From: Parabacteroides chongii
GTDB taxonomy: Bacteria > Bacteroidota > Bacteroidia > Bacteroidales > Tannerellaceae
Direction of reading: 5' to 3'
Assembly: GCF_029581355.1 (NCBI RefSeq)
Contig: NZ_CP120849.1
Coordinates: 652,501-716,500 of the forward strand
DNA length: 64,000 nt
Both the position numbers and the translations under genes were made by a program. Below the pieces are notes generated by a model that saw only the letters and a list, made by a program, of their open reading frames with translations, searched no databases and was not told the origin of the DNA. This document shows, piece after piece, positions 34,801 to 43,000 of the stretch. Positions within the stretch are counted from its first letter, which is position 1. Every line of letters starts with the position of its first letter.

Positions 34801-36421
34801 TATAATTTCCGTAGCGGATATCCGTCAGTTTCCCGTCCAGCTTCGCCCATGAAGAACTCTTGAAGGGATCGAAACCCTTTCCTTCCGCCTGTATGGAAGC
34901 GGTCAGATAATACAGCGAATCGAGCGGCATAAAATGGACCGGCTCCAAGCTATCGACTTTCAAGTCGGCTTTGTAGGCCTCCTTGCCCGGATCAAAGCTG
35001 GCGGTCAGCAGCACCTTCCCTTTATCCTCCCGCAACAGGAGGTCTGCCTGGTACTCATTATTCTTCAAGGCAGCCTCACCGGTCAGCGTCATACCGGAAG
35101 GGATATTATACCGGTGGCGTTCGGCAGCCGGAAGCATACTCAAAAGGAACTCCAGGTTTCCCGTCTCCGCTTTCAGGTTCAGTTTTCCCGAACGACGGAT
35201 ACTGTCGGTAAGCGACTTCATCGTACCGGAAACATCCATCCGGAAAGTACCCGGCAATTCGCCCTTCAACTGACGGAGAAGCATAGAAGATAAGTTTCCT
35301 TCCACACCTGCCGTCAACGATAGCGGTTTCTGCGGATAGGCTTTCTGAAAATCGACGGGCAGTTCACCGGCAAAGGTCATAACGTCTTCTTTTCCCACCG
35401 AAGCGGTCAGCAATACCCGCATGTTCCCTTCCGGATCCGCATCGAAAGAGCTCCAGGGAACCATCGCCAGCAAGCGAACTTCCGACGACGGGGTTTTCAA
35501 CAAAAGCTGCGGAACATTGATATTCGTGCTATCGCTATGGAGACTACCGGTCAGCGACGAAATAGTCAGTCCCGAACGGTCCTCGGCAGACAGTTCGCGG
35601 ATACGCGCCTTGATATCCCGTCCGCCGTAGAAAAGCGAATCGAGCGAGATCGTGACGTTGCTTAAAGCGATATGTGAAGGATCGAAACCGGCAACCGGAT
35701 CCTGATAGTCGGCATCGTATCCGAGGGTGGAACCGGTCAGCGTGAACAGGTCCGCCCCGTAATGCGAAGCTCCCAGGTCAACGATACCGTCTTTCAGGCT
35801 CGCCTTATCGATATAGGTTGACAGACGCAACGAATCCGCAGGCATCTGCATGGCAAACGCTACGCGGTCGAGATTGATCTTTTGCAGGCTCAAAATCCAA
35901 TTGACGGCGGCAGAGGTCGTATCCGCCTTTGTCGTCGTATCGTTCAGCAACAAAGTGATTGCCGTATCCGACAGGTCGATCGTATTAAGTGTCACCTTCT
36001 CCTTCGACAGGTTAATACGGTCAGCTTTGGCATACAAGCGCCCGAGTACCCCTTTTATCTCCATGCCTTCGATAAAGGTACCCGTATTTACTTTCACGCC
36101 TTCCAGATCGATCGCGTCTACCAGCACTTCCTTTTTCAGCAAAGGCAGCGCCCGCACATTTACGGTCAGGCTTTTCAATGTCAAAAGCGTATCGGCAGGG
36201 GTAGTCAATACCTCTACACCGCGAACCGTCAGGTTCAATGGGAAAGAAAGGCGTATCCGTTCTATCCCTATCTGCATCCCGGTAGCTTTACCGGCATAGT
36301 AGGCCGCTTTTTTCACGGCAAAGTTCTGAACAGGCGGTATGTATAAAAGTACAGAGACCAACAAAACCAATACCACCGGTATCAGGCATACGATCCCTAT
36401 TCGTTTCAACCAAATCCTCAT
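31817..36421 (-). CDS. tamB: TamB (DUF490) translocation/assembly module protein
   Basis: 1534 residues. An N-terminal membrane anchor at about 8-28 (IGIVCLIPVVLVLLVSVLLYI) is followed by a very long periplasmic beta-taco (AsmA-like and TamB repeats, e.g. VRGVEVLTTPADTLLTLKSLTVNVRALPL) and the C-terminal DUF490 domain at about 1150-1500 (GRYTLSGGIVKYALPIIPLKEFNIQDGSYVQWSGDPMDPYLDLTA). It bridges inner and outer membranes as a lipid-carrying groove and pairs with TamL, whose gene starts within the tamB stop codon. The size is typical for Bacteroidetes TamB. Confidence 0.93.
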   Translation of the reverse strand: MRIWLKRIGIVCLIPVVLVLLVSVLLYIPPVQNFAVKKAAYYAGKATGMQIGIERIRLSFPLNLTVRGVEVLTTPADTLLTLKSLTVNVRALPLLKKEVLVDAIDLEGVKVNTGTFIEGMEIKGVLGRLYAKADRINLSKEKVTLNTIDLSDTAITLLLNDTTTKADTTSAAVNWILSLQKINLDRVAFAMQMPADSLRLSTYIDKASLKDGIVDLGASHYGADLFTLTGSTLGYDADYQDPVAGFDPSHIALSNVTISLDSLFYGGRDIKARIRELSAEDRSGLTISSLTGSLHSDSTNINVPQLLLKTPSSEVRLLAMVPWSSFDADPEGNMRVLLTASVGKEDVMTFAGELPVDFQKAYPQKPLSLTAGVEGNLSSMLLRQLKGELPGTFRMDVSGTMKSLTDSIRRSGKLNLKAETGNLEFLLSMLPAAERHRYNIPSGMTLTGEAALKNNEYQADLLLREDKGKVLLTASFDPGKEAYKADLKVDSLEPVHFMPLDSLYYLTASIQAEGKGFDPFKSSSWAKLDGKLTDIRYGNYNVSDVTMDGSLEKNFLKFDLLSKYPLAEMDLTLNATLLKKEIQAMVIADVTNLDLYGMHLMNDSLATSFQLFAEAETDMGKNNRVDVTLGNWELITTTGTYKPKTLTLHAQSTKDTTRVSFHAGDLGIVLTGNSDLETMTGKFNKISEGLNKQLEKDSMINIPAFKPLLPDMHLAVSAGKDNPIYNILQQANISFNNLSLEAFTSPEEGFRLDAGVYSLMQDTTRIDTISFAIRQDSLGLLYDAGVIKTKFRQQAPFTAGVKGKIRNTFADAEVLYTDGKGDTGILLGLRADKVEEGINLHLFPDNPILAFRPFKLNPDNYILYKNEKDIAANVRLSGDENASLWIHSLPEKDKMEELHLELSQINLDVISKAFTEIPAMQGILSADMQYAPSDSSFLVVVDANIDNLIYEGGRVGELMFSTVYLPLADNKHQVDMHFFRDQNEVMSATALYKMGKEDHLDGTLDVTHLPLDMVNPFIPDNMASLNGVLEGNMTIKGSSKAPEVNGYIEMDSTSMFVTAVGTSFRVDDKQIVVKDNKILFDEYHIHAAGKNPFVIDGTVDFRNPSRMMADLKLTADHMQLLDVKRNKESMVYGKLLVNLASTVKGPLDALMMRGSLQLLGGTNVTYVMKDSPLTVQDRLSDLVTFTSFEDTLVNRRRQEAPLPLGGLDMLLTIRIDQSVRLNADITPDRSSKVELEGGGDLSFQYTPQGDMILNGRYTLSGGIVKYALPIIPLKEFNIQDGSYVQWSGDPMDPYLDLTATERIRTNVTQDGSGSRMVNFDVGIALKQQLENLGLQFVLTAPEDQSMQTSLNSMGEDERTKLAVGMIITGMYLANSSGGKQNLNMGAALNSFLNSEISNIAGSALKTVDISFGMDSYDENGDGTGGQRTDYNFSFAKRFWNDRIRIVLGGRISTGENASNSNQTQAFIDNVSIEYRLDASGTRYVKLFHDKNYESLLEGEITETGVGIVLRRKMLHMRELFNFKKNRPKPVYEEE

Positions 36422-36525
36422 TTGTTATATTTGTGTATTCTTTTTTATAATCATAACGGTTAAATACCCTGTTTTGTTTGAAAATTCTTTAACAAATATA
36501 GAAAAGAAATTCAAGAATAAAAAGC

Positions 36526-38118
36526 TTAACCTTCTATCTGCCGGATAACGGAGTAAGCATCCTCGATCAATGAAGCCGGATAGTCATTGATCTCCAAGAT
36601 CCGTATCGCATTTCGCTGGTATAAATTTCCGGATTTTAGCTTATAATCGAACGAAAGCATCCCTTCGGATATTGTCTCGCAAAAATGGTACAAGTCGTAT
36701 TCATTTGCAAGGAATGTACCCAGTTCGGTATCGTGGGTGGAGACCACCACGATATTGCGGGAAGTATTCAGGAATGACAGCACAGCCTTAGCTGCCGCTA
36801 TCCGTTCAGTCGTGTTCGTCCCTTTAAATATCTCATCCAGCAGGAAGAGGTTGGTGTGCTCGCTTTGACTGTAAGAAAGCATGTCACGGATCGATTCCAC
36901 CTCCTTCATATAAAAGCTCTTGCCATCGGACAGGCTGTCGGATAACATCAGGGCGGCATGTATCATAACGGGCATCTGTAGCTGCATCTGCCGGGCAAAA
37001 GCTGTATTCAATGTCTGTGCCGCAAGAATATTCACGCCTAAAGTCCGGATAAAGGTCGTCTTGCCCGACATATTCGAACCGGTAAACAGGATGGAACGTC
37101 CTTTTATGCTGATGGCATTCGAAACACAATTCTCCACCAGCGGATGATACATCTCGTCTGCTTCCATGCGCACCTCAACGTCCGGTTGTCCCGGCAGGCA
37201 ATAATAAGGAAGCCTTTTGCGAAGAAAAGCCACCGACGAAAGGCTGTCGGTCAACCCGACAAAACGAAATACGGTCTCGATGGCCGCATTTTTATCTTTC
37301 AGCAAACGGACCATCTTATTATATGCCAAAGGTTCTATCAGAAAGAATATCTTTATCATCTCCGTGACAGACCACAGGATCACAGCCAGGTCGTTATCCA
37401 GCCTCGACTCTATCCGCAGGGATTTACTCGACCGCCTCAACGTCTCCAGCGAAGCCAGTGCCCCAGGCACATTCCTGCTTATCGCCGATAACAACGGATC
37501 GACAGCCAGTTTTCCTGCTGCGTCCAGCATCTTTATCAGCTGGGGCATCGATACCAGATAGCCGAGTCCGTTATGTTTGTTCCGGTAATGGAGCCCTCCA
37601 TTCACCAAAAGGGCGGCAAACAACAGCAGCAACGCCGGTACCAGCTTATAAAACAGAAACAACAAAAGGAAAAACGTCGGCAGAAGGCTGCAGACCCGGA
37701 GCACAAACTGCCACCAGGCAGATACAGGCGGATGTTCGGTCTGCAACAAAGGAGCGATACTATACGCTTCCACAGCCTGCAGAATTTGCAGCTCTTTTAC
37801 TACAGAGGCATGTTCTTCAGAATCGGCAGAGAGCTTTTCAATGATAGCCTCGTTCGCCTTAATCTCCCCATCCTTTTCCGGGATCGTACGCATCAGGTTA
37901 TAAAGGTATTGTTGTCCCACCCGAGAGGCGGTACGGTCGGTAAACATGAACAGATCATCCAGTCCCAGGTCGGAGCATGTTTGCTCAGACAGCACTCCCA
38001 GAGCCTGTTTATGGGTATCACAACGGAAGAAAGCAGCTATCTCAGAGAAATCATAAGTCTCTGCTTTCTCCTCACCGCCATAAGCGGCAGGACGTTTCCG
38101 GAAGTTAAAGATGCTCAT
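36526..38118 (-). CDS. Membrane-associated MutS-like ATPase
   Basis: 530 residues from ATG 38118. The C-terminal half is the MutS domain V ATPase: Walker A FTGSNMSGKTTFIRTLG (about 340-356), Walker B NLFLLDEIFKGTNTTERIAA, and the VVSTHDTEL H-loop. The N-terminal half has part of the MutS core helices but no mismatch-recognition domain; instead it carries two adjacent hydrophobic segments at about 140-180 (LLPTFFLLLFLFYKLVPALLLLFAALL). No Smr endonuclease domain. So it is a MutS-family ATPase probably bound to the inner membrane; it is not the mismatch-repair MutS. Function unknown, but conserved in Bacteroidetes. Confidence 0.85.
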   Translation of the reverse strand: MSIFNFRKRPAAYGGEEKAETYDFSEIAAFFRCDTHKQALGVLSEQTCSDLGLDDLFMFTDRTASRVGQQYLYNLMRTIPEKDGEIKANEAIIEKLSADSEEHASVVKELQILQAVEAYSIAPLLQTEHPPVSAWWQFVLRVCSLLPTFFLLLFLFYKLVPALLLLFAALLVNGGLHYRNKHNGLGYLVSMPQLIKMLDAAGKLAVDPLLSAISRNVPGALASLETLRRSSKSLRIESRLDNDLAVILWSVTEMIKIFFLIEPLAYNKMVRLLKDKNAAIETVFRFVGLTDSLSSVAFLRKRLPYYCLPGQPDVEVRMEADEMYHPLVENCVSNAISIKGRSILFTGSNMSGKTTFIRTLGVNILAAQTLNTAFARQMQLQMPVMIHAALMLSDSLSDGKSFYMKEVESIRDMLSYSQSEHTNLFLLDEIFKGTNTTERIAAAKAVLSFLNTSRNIVVVSTHDTELGTFLANEYDLYHFCETISEGMLSFDYKLKSGNLYQRNAIRILEINDYPASLIEDAYSVIRQIEG

Positions 38119-38141
38119 AGGACGATCGTTTTTCAATTGGT

Positions 38142-38149
38142 CAAAAGTA
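38142..38149 (-). promoter_or_regulatory. -7 box of the MutS-like gene
   Basis: TACTTTTG on the minus strand, 23 bp before ATG 38118; supports that start over the longer frame. Confidence 0.5.
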
Positions 38150-38202
38150 TATCTTTTTCATTAATATTCAGTACAACTCATCTTATTTAGTTCCAAAATG
38201 TG

Positions 38203-38210
38203 TATGTTTG
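38203..38210 (+). promoter_or_regulatory. -7 box of the inositol-phosphatase-like gene
   Basis: TATGTTTG on the + strand, 26 bp before ATG 38237. The upstream ATG at 38198 overlaps this box and cannot be the start if it is used. Confidence 0.55.
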
Positions 38211-38236
38211 TCAGACCAAAAAGAGAATATAAAGAT

Positions 38237-39022
38237 ATGTTGAACTTAGAAGAACTTTGTACCCAGGTACAACGGATAGCCCGGAAAGCCGGGGCTTTCC
38301 TGAAAGAGGAACGACGTAAATTCGACCGCGCACGAGTAGAAGAAAAAAGTGCCCACAACTATGTATCGTATGTCGACAAGGAATCGGAAAAGTGGCTGAT
38401 CGCACAACTCTCCGCCCTGCTTCCCGAAGCCGGTTTCATCGCCGAAGAAGGTAGCGGAAGCCTGACAGACGAAAACTACTGCTGGCTGGTCGACCCGCTG
38501 GACGGGACTTCCAACTATATCCATGATCTTGCCCCTTATTGTGTCAGCATCGCTCTGCGCAACAAAGAGGAGTTATTGCTCGGCGTAGTCTATGAAGTCT
38601 GCCGCGACGAATGTTTCTATGCCTGGAAAGGCAGCAAAGCCTATCTCGACGGTAAAGAGATACATGTATCCGACGTGTCCGACCTCGACAAAGCTTTTAT
38701 CGATCTAGGATTTCCTTACAACTCGGATGCTTATCGCCCGGTAGCCCTCCGCCTCGTCGACAGGCTGTACGGCTTTGCCGGAGGAACCCGTCTGATGGGA
38801 GCTGCGGCAGCCGAAGTATGCTATATTGCCGCCGGACGGTTCGAAGCCCGTATCGAGGCTTATATCGGTCCCTGGGACATTGCCGCCGGTGCCCTGATCC
38901 TGATGCAGGCGGGAGGTAAAGTGACCGACTTCAGCGGTGGCGACAACTGGCAGTCGGGCGACGAAGTGCTTGCCACCAATGGGGCGATGCATGAAACGCT
39001 GATACGGCTGATCAGGGAATAA
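38237..39022 (+). CDS. Inositol-monophosphatase-family phosphatase
   Basis: 261 residues from ATG 38237. The metal-dependent phosphatase signatures are complete: FIAEEGS (metal-binding Glu-Glu), WLVDPLDGTSNYIHDLAPYCVSIAL (DPLDGTxN motif) and YIGPWDIAAGALILMQAGG (the C-terminal WDxAA motif). Family members remove phosphate from inositol phosphates, sugar phosphates, or PAP (CysQ type); the sequence alone does not choose between them. Cytoplasmic. The gene stands alone, divergent from the MutS-like gene, followed by a 500-bp gene-free region with unusual repeats. Confidence 0.93.
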   Translation: MLNLEELCTQVQRIARKAGAFLKEERRKFDRARVEEKSAHNYVSYVDKESEKWLIAQLSALLPEAGFIAEEGSGSLTDENYCWLVDPLDGTSNYIHDLAPYCVSIALRNKEELLLGVVYEVCRDECFYAWKGSKAYLDGKEIHVSDVSDLDKAFIDLGFPYNSDAYRPVALRLVDRLYGFAGGTRLMGAAAAEVCYIAAGRFEARIEAYIGPWDIAAGALILMQAGGKVTDFSGGDNWQSGDEVLATNGAMHETLIRLIRE

Positions 39023-39048
39023 GCCGTTGACAAAGTGATATTTTTACT

Positions 39049-39119
39049 CTATAGGGTACCTTAATATTCCCTATAGAGTATCCGTTTGCACCCTATAGAG
39101 TACCTGTTTATTCCCTATA
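39049..39119. repeat. 22-bp tandem repeats with CTATAG core (iteron-like)
   Basis: CTATAG/CTATAT starts at 39049, 39071, 39093 and 39115, exactly 22 bp apart. The first three units share CTATAGnGTAnC followed by a T-rich half ending CC; the fourth is partial. TACTCTATAGGG (39045-39056) and CCCTATAGAGTA (39069-39080) are also perfect inverse copies. No coding frame explains it. Confidence 0.85.
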
Positions 39120-39152
39120 TCCTGTTGCACGACAAGACATAGAACACCCTAC

Positions 39153-39461
39153 TGTTTATCAGCTGATTAGATACAAGAAGGACACAAAAGGACAAAAAGG
39201 ACACCGTCACAATTTCAAAACGGGAATGAAAATACCAGGCATTCTGCGTAGTATATATCTTTAGGAAAGTTATTTACAAACCGAATAAACTATGCCTAAT
39301 ATTTATCAACAAAAACCGGAAGAAAGACGAATAATATGCAGCCTTTTAAGACTGACTGCATACCCCCTCATCTCAAAATTGTGACGGTGTCCTTTTTGTC
39401 CTTTCGTGTCCTTCGCCTGTTTAGGAGATCGTTCACCAGCGATCTATACAACTGATAAACA
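39153..39461. repeat. Nested inverted repeat element, non-coding
   Basis: Outer arms TGTTTATCAGCTG (39153-39165) and CAACTGATAAACA (39449-39461) match inversely with one mismatch; inner 36-bp arms at 39180-39215 and 39376-39411 match at 35 of 36 positions and are built from GGACAC/GGACAAAAA units. About 160 bp separate the inner arms, with only a possible 30-codon frame (39292-39384). It looks like a small non-autonomous mobile element or a structured RNA. The whole stretch 39023-39535 holds no convincing gene. Confidence 0.8.
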
Positions 39462-39535
39462 ACAAGTAACACTCATAAAACATCTTCACACATAAGAGGG
39501 GGCACGTGCAACTAGGGTATGCAAAAAGGGAGCAT

Positions 39536-39742
39536 TTATTTCCCAAATTCTTCTGCATCTTCCGACATATAATAGTAACGTTTCACGGTAGCGGCATCGA
39601 CCTTAAAGTCGAAAATAGCATACATCAGATGATGAAGGCGACCATCGGGATGTGCCGTGTTACCGCCTTTCAGCATCCGGTCGATATGCTTCATGCAGCG
39701 CATCCAGTGAAAGGGATGCGGGGGATTCTTCTTTTTTTTCAT
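39536..39742 (-). CDS. Small hypothetical protein (68 aa)
   Basis: MKKKKNPPHPFHWMRCMKHI followed by a His/Lys-rich, soluble sequence ending AEEFGK. ATG start, ordinary codon use, and composition that looks protein-like on this strand while the overlapping frame on the other strand (39506-39826) does not. No domain recognised. It lies 267 bp beyond the stop of DUF6383 gene 2; the paralogous locus at 19 kb has no such gene. Confidence 0.45.
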   Translation of the reverse strand: MKKKKNPPHPFHWMRCMKHIDRMLKGGNTAHPDGRLHHLMYAIFDFKVDAATVKRYYYMSEDAEEFGK

Positions 39743-39810
39743 TTGATGTTTATTTATTATATATTCATTGCCAATGAAGATGGCAACAGATTCAGTGTTT
39801 ATCTACAACG

Positions 39811-39846
39811 AAGCCCCGAAAGATAAATCCCCCGGGGCTTGTTTTT
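39811..39846 (+). terminator. Hairpin with T-run downstream of DUF6383 gene 2
   Basis: AAGCCCCG and CGGGGCTT form an 8-bp stem followed by GTTTTTG on the + strand; near copy of 18853-18889. Part of a conserved 3' block shared by both DUF6383 loci. Confidence 0.55.
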
Positions 39847-39945
39847 GTCTGTCTTTGCTCTTCACAGAGATCGAACAGAAGAACTTTATTTCATTACTTT
39901 AGTATTAATACCGACTGCTTGTTCGCCTGTCACAGGGTAATTGAC

Positions 39946-39969
39946 AGGGGCGGTTCACGAACCGCCCCT
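39946..39969. repeat. Palindrome (GGGGCGGTTC family), copy 3
   Basis: AGGGGCGGTTC, centre AC, GAACCGCCCCT. It lies 40 bp past the stop of DUF6383 gene 2, the same relative place as copy 2. Confidence 0.85.
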
Positions 39970-40009
39970 ACGCGCAGTCAATTTAAATTTATTGATTATA
40001 AATAGTTTC

Positions 40010-43000
40010 TTATTTTACGATTGCTTTAACAGCGGCTTCACCTTCTACGGCTACTACAACTACACCCTGAGGAGCAGAAATTGTAGCTTCGCTAGAAGCA
40101 ACAACTGTGTTAGCAATTGTCTGACCAAGTACGTTGCTGATAGTAACTTTCTTGCCTTCAGCACCCTTGATGATGACTGCACCTTCTGTAGCGATAACTG
40201 ACACTTCAGATGCATTGATTCCTTCGTTAGCAACCGGATTAGAATGTTCTGCAGCCAAATCAAACTTGTCACCAGCTTCGTAACCCTTAGCAACAACTAC
40301 TACACCATTAATGTTCTTCAAATAACCGTTGTTAGATACATCCGGACGTTTGCCATTAGCTACATAAGCATCATAATCGTAGTAGCCAGTCTGAATCTTG
40401 AATGAACCATCTGATTCATGGTTGATCGGATTGATATACTGGAATGCGAATTTAGCTGTATTGAAAGCACTTGTGCTCAAATCGATTACATCAGAAGTCT
40501 TTCCACTCTTCTTATAGTTCTTGTCTGTGATATACAGTTTATCACCTGTACGGAAACCATATACGAATCCTAACTTAGCAAAGTTTTCACCTGCTTCACC
40601 TACATTGATATACTTATTAGTATGGATAGCACCCTTTGTATAAGCAATATAAGCTGTGTCAACTAAGTTAACCAGGAAGCGACCGTATGTTGTATCCGGA
40701 TGAACTGCCGGGTGACCTGGGATTGTACATTCCTGTTCAGGTACATACTTCGGATTAACAACCAACAGATACTGGTAGCGGCTGTTATGACCACGGTTCA
40801 CATAAGCTGTATCTACATACAAAGCAGGAGCCATATCTTTCAATTGAGCTTTATTACCCAGATTCAGGAATTCACCGTTTTCATACATCTGATCATATTC
40901 GTTTTCCTGACGGAAGATACGGATCGTATCGCCCATATTCTTCAAACGATATTCAGGAGCTGCAACTAACTGAAGATCGAACAGGTCGTTAGAATTTACT
41001 TGTTCGTAAGCAGCTTCAACTTCTACAGCACCCTGTTTAGTTGTAGTTGCGCCATACAGCTTCTTGTTCAGATCCATTGCAAATGATTTGTTATCATTCT
41101 GAGATACACCGACCAGATTATACAGACCATTCTGTTTTTCTTTCAAAACAAAGCGGTAAGCTTTACCCAGATCTTTAGAAGTTGCATAACTCTTAGAATC
41201 CTTATCGCAGATCATAGACAGGATATCCAAAGTCTGAGGATTTTCATAAGTCAGATATTCGTCGTTAGCAGCATTCTGCAAAGCGTAGCTAATGATAGCC
41301 AATGTATCATTATAAGTCTGATATCTGCCTTTAGCATCATAATAACCCACCTTAGTGATCTGATAGATAGAATCTGTCGGAGTTTTCAAAGTACCGAATG
41401 AACCGTAAGTAGCCTTTTCAGTCAACGGAACCAGTTTCCAGGTAGCAGCACCTTCCAATTCTTTTGTCAAGCCCAGCAGGTGTTTGCCTGAATGGTTTTC
41501 TGTAACATAGAAGTTAGTTTCTTCTGTAGAAGCAACAGCTAGACGATATTGATTATCCTGTACATCCAGTGCTTTGAAGTTTGCATAACCATCCATCTGA
41601 ACAGTGTTGTTATCCAATTCGGAAGCAGCAGAAGGAGTGATAACCAATGTATCACGTGAAACAGTTGAGAATCCGAACGGATTGCGACCTGTATAGCTTA
41701 CAGCGTATTTGTCGTTACCCAGTGAATACATGTCTTTCACATTTATCACTTCCTGTGATTCACGATTTGTAAATGTAAAGGCATAAGCATCGGCTTTCTT
41801 CGTTGCAGTATTCTTTACACCATTTGTAGCTGTTACAGCCCATTGTCCTTCCGGTTTGTTGAATAAGAACTTGCTAGCCTGTACAGGAGCTACATCACCG
41901 TCTTCATCCATTGCCAACACTTTATTGTTTACTTTGGTATTTTTAGAGATGAATGTAATATTTACATACTTATAGTTCAACGGATTGTTTGCTTCATCTG
42001 TTGTCAAAACAAATGCATCGCTACCGAAGCTTGCATAAACCAATACACCAACCTGTGTAGCAGGTACAGTAAATTTACCTGCAGACAAGAAATAACCTTC
42101 GTCATTATTGTATGAAATAACGCTATAAGTGTTTGTGTTAGTTGCAGGAGTTACACCATGTACTTGAATAGAGCTGATTTCATTCTGATCTGCAGCACTA
42201 TGGTTGACAGAGAAAGTATATGCAATCTGTTTTCTTACAGCATAAGCAGCATCACCAGATTTAGAGTTCATGATAGTCTTCATATCATCTACAGAGATTG
42301 TCTTGAATTTGAAACCACCATTTACTCCGTTGAACTCTGTAATACCTTCAACAGACCATTTTTCATCCTGGTTCAGATTCAGTACAATAATACCTTCATC
42401 ATTTGCCAACATGTAAGATGTTACATTATCCGTTGATTTATAAGATTCAAAACCTGTAACTTTTGTTCCTTCCATCTTCGGCTTAACAACTTTCAACTTA
42501 CCCAGGAACGGATTACCCTGCAAATCAGTTACTCCTTCTTTCTTGTTTGCCAAAGTCATTGTGAAACCGTCACCTAATTTCTTAACTAAAGTACCAGCTG
42601 TGTAAGCGGTTGATGCGGCTTTGTGGAAAGAGAAGTAAGCAGGATTTGTATTAGCAACTCCAGATCCAATAATAGTTGTACTTGCAAATTCTGTAGCAAA
42701 AAAGCCTAATGCTGTATTACTTGTAATAACCTTTTCACCGGCAGCATTTACAAAATAATACAAATTACCACCGTTACTTCCATTAGGTACAGCTACAATA
42801 CGAAACTCCTGAATATTAGCCAACTCAAGTACCTGTCCTGATGCATTTACAAAGCGATATACATTTTCTTTACCATTTACAGCTTCTGCTGTCCAATAAG
42901 CATTCTCACCAGCTGCTGTTTCTGTAAGAGCTGCTCCACTTGCTTTAGAGAGGTATTTATTTGCAGCAACAGTGTTAGAATTACCACCATCTGCTCTATG

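Noticed and set aside
39292..39384. 30-codon frame inside the nested inverted repeat
   Set aside because: Ends inside the repeat arm, no coupling or homology seen; could be real but cannot be supported.
39506..39826. 106-codon + strand frame
   Set aside because: Antisense to the more protein-like 39536-39742 frame and ends in the terminator hairpin; composition is not convincing.
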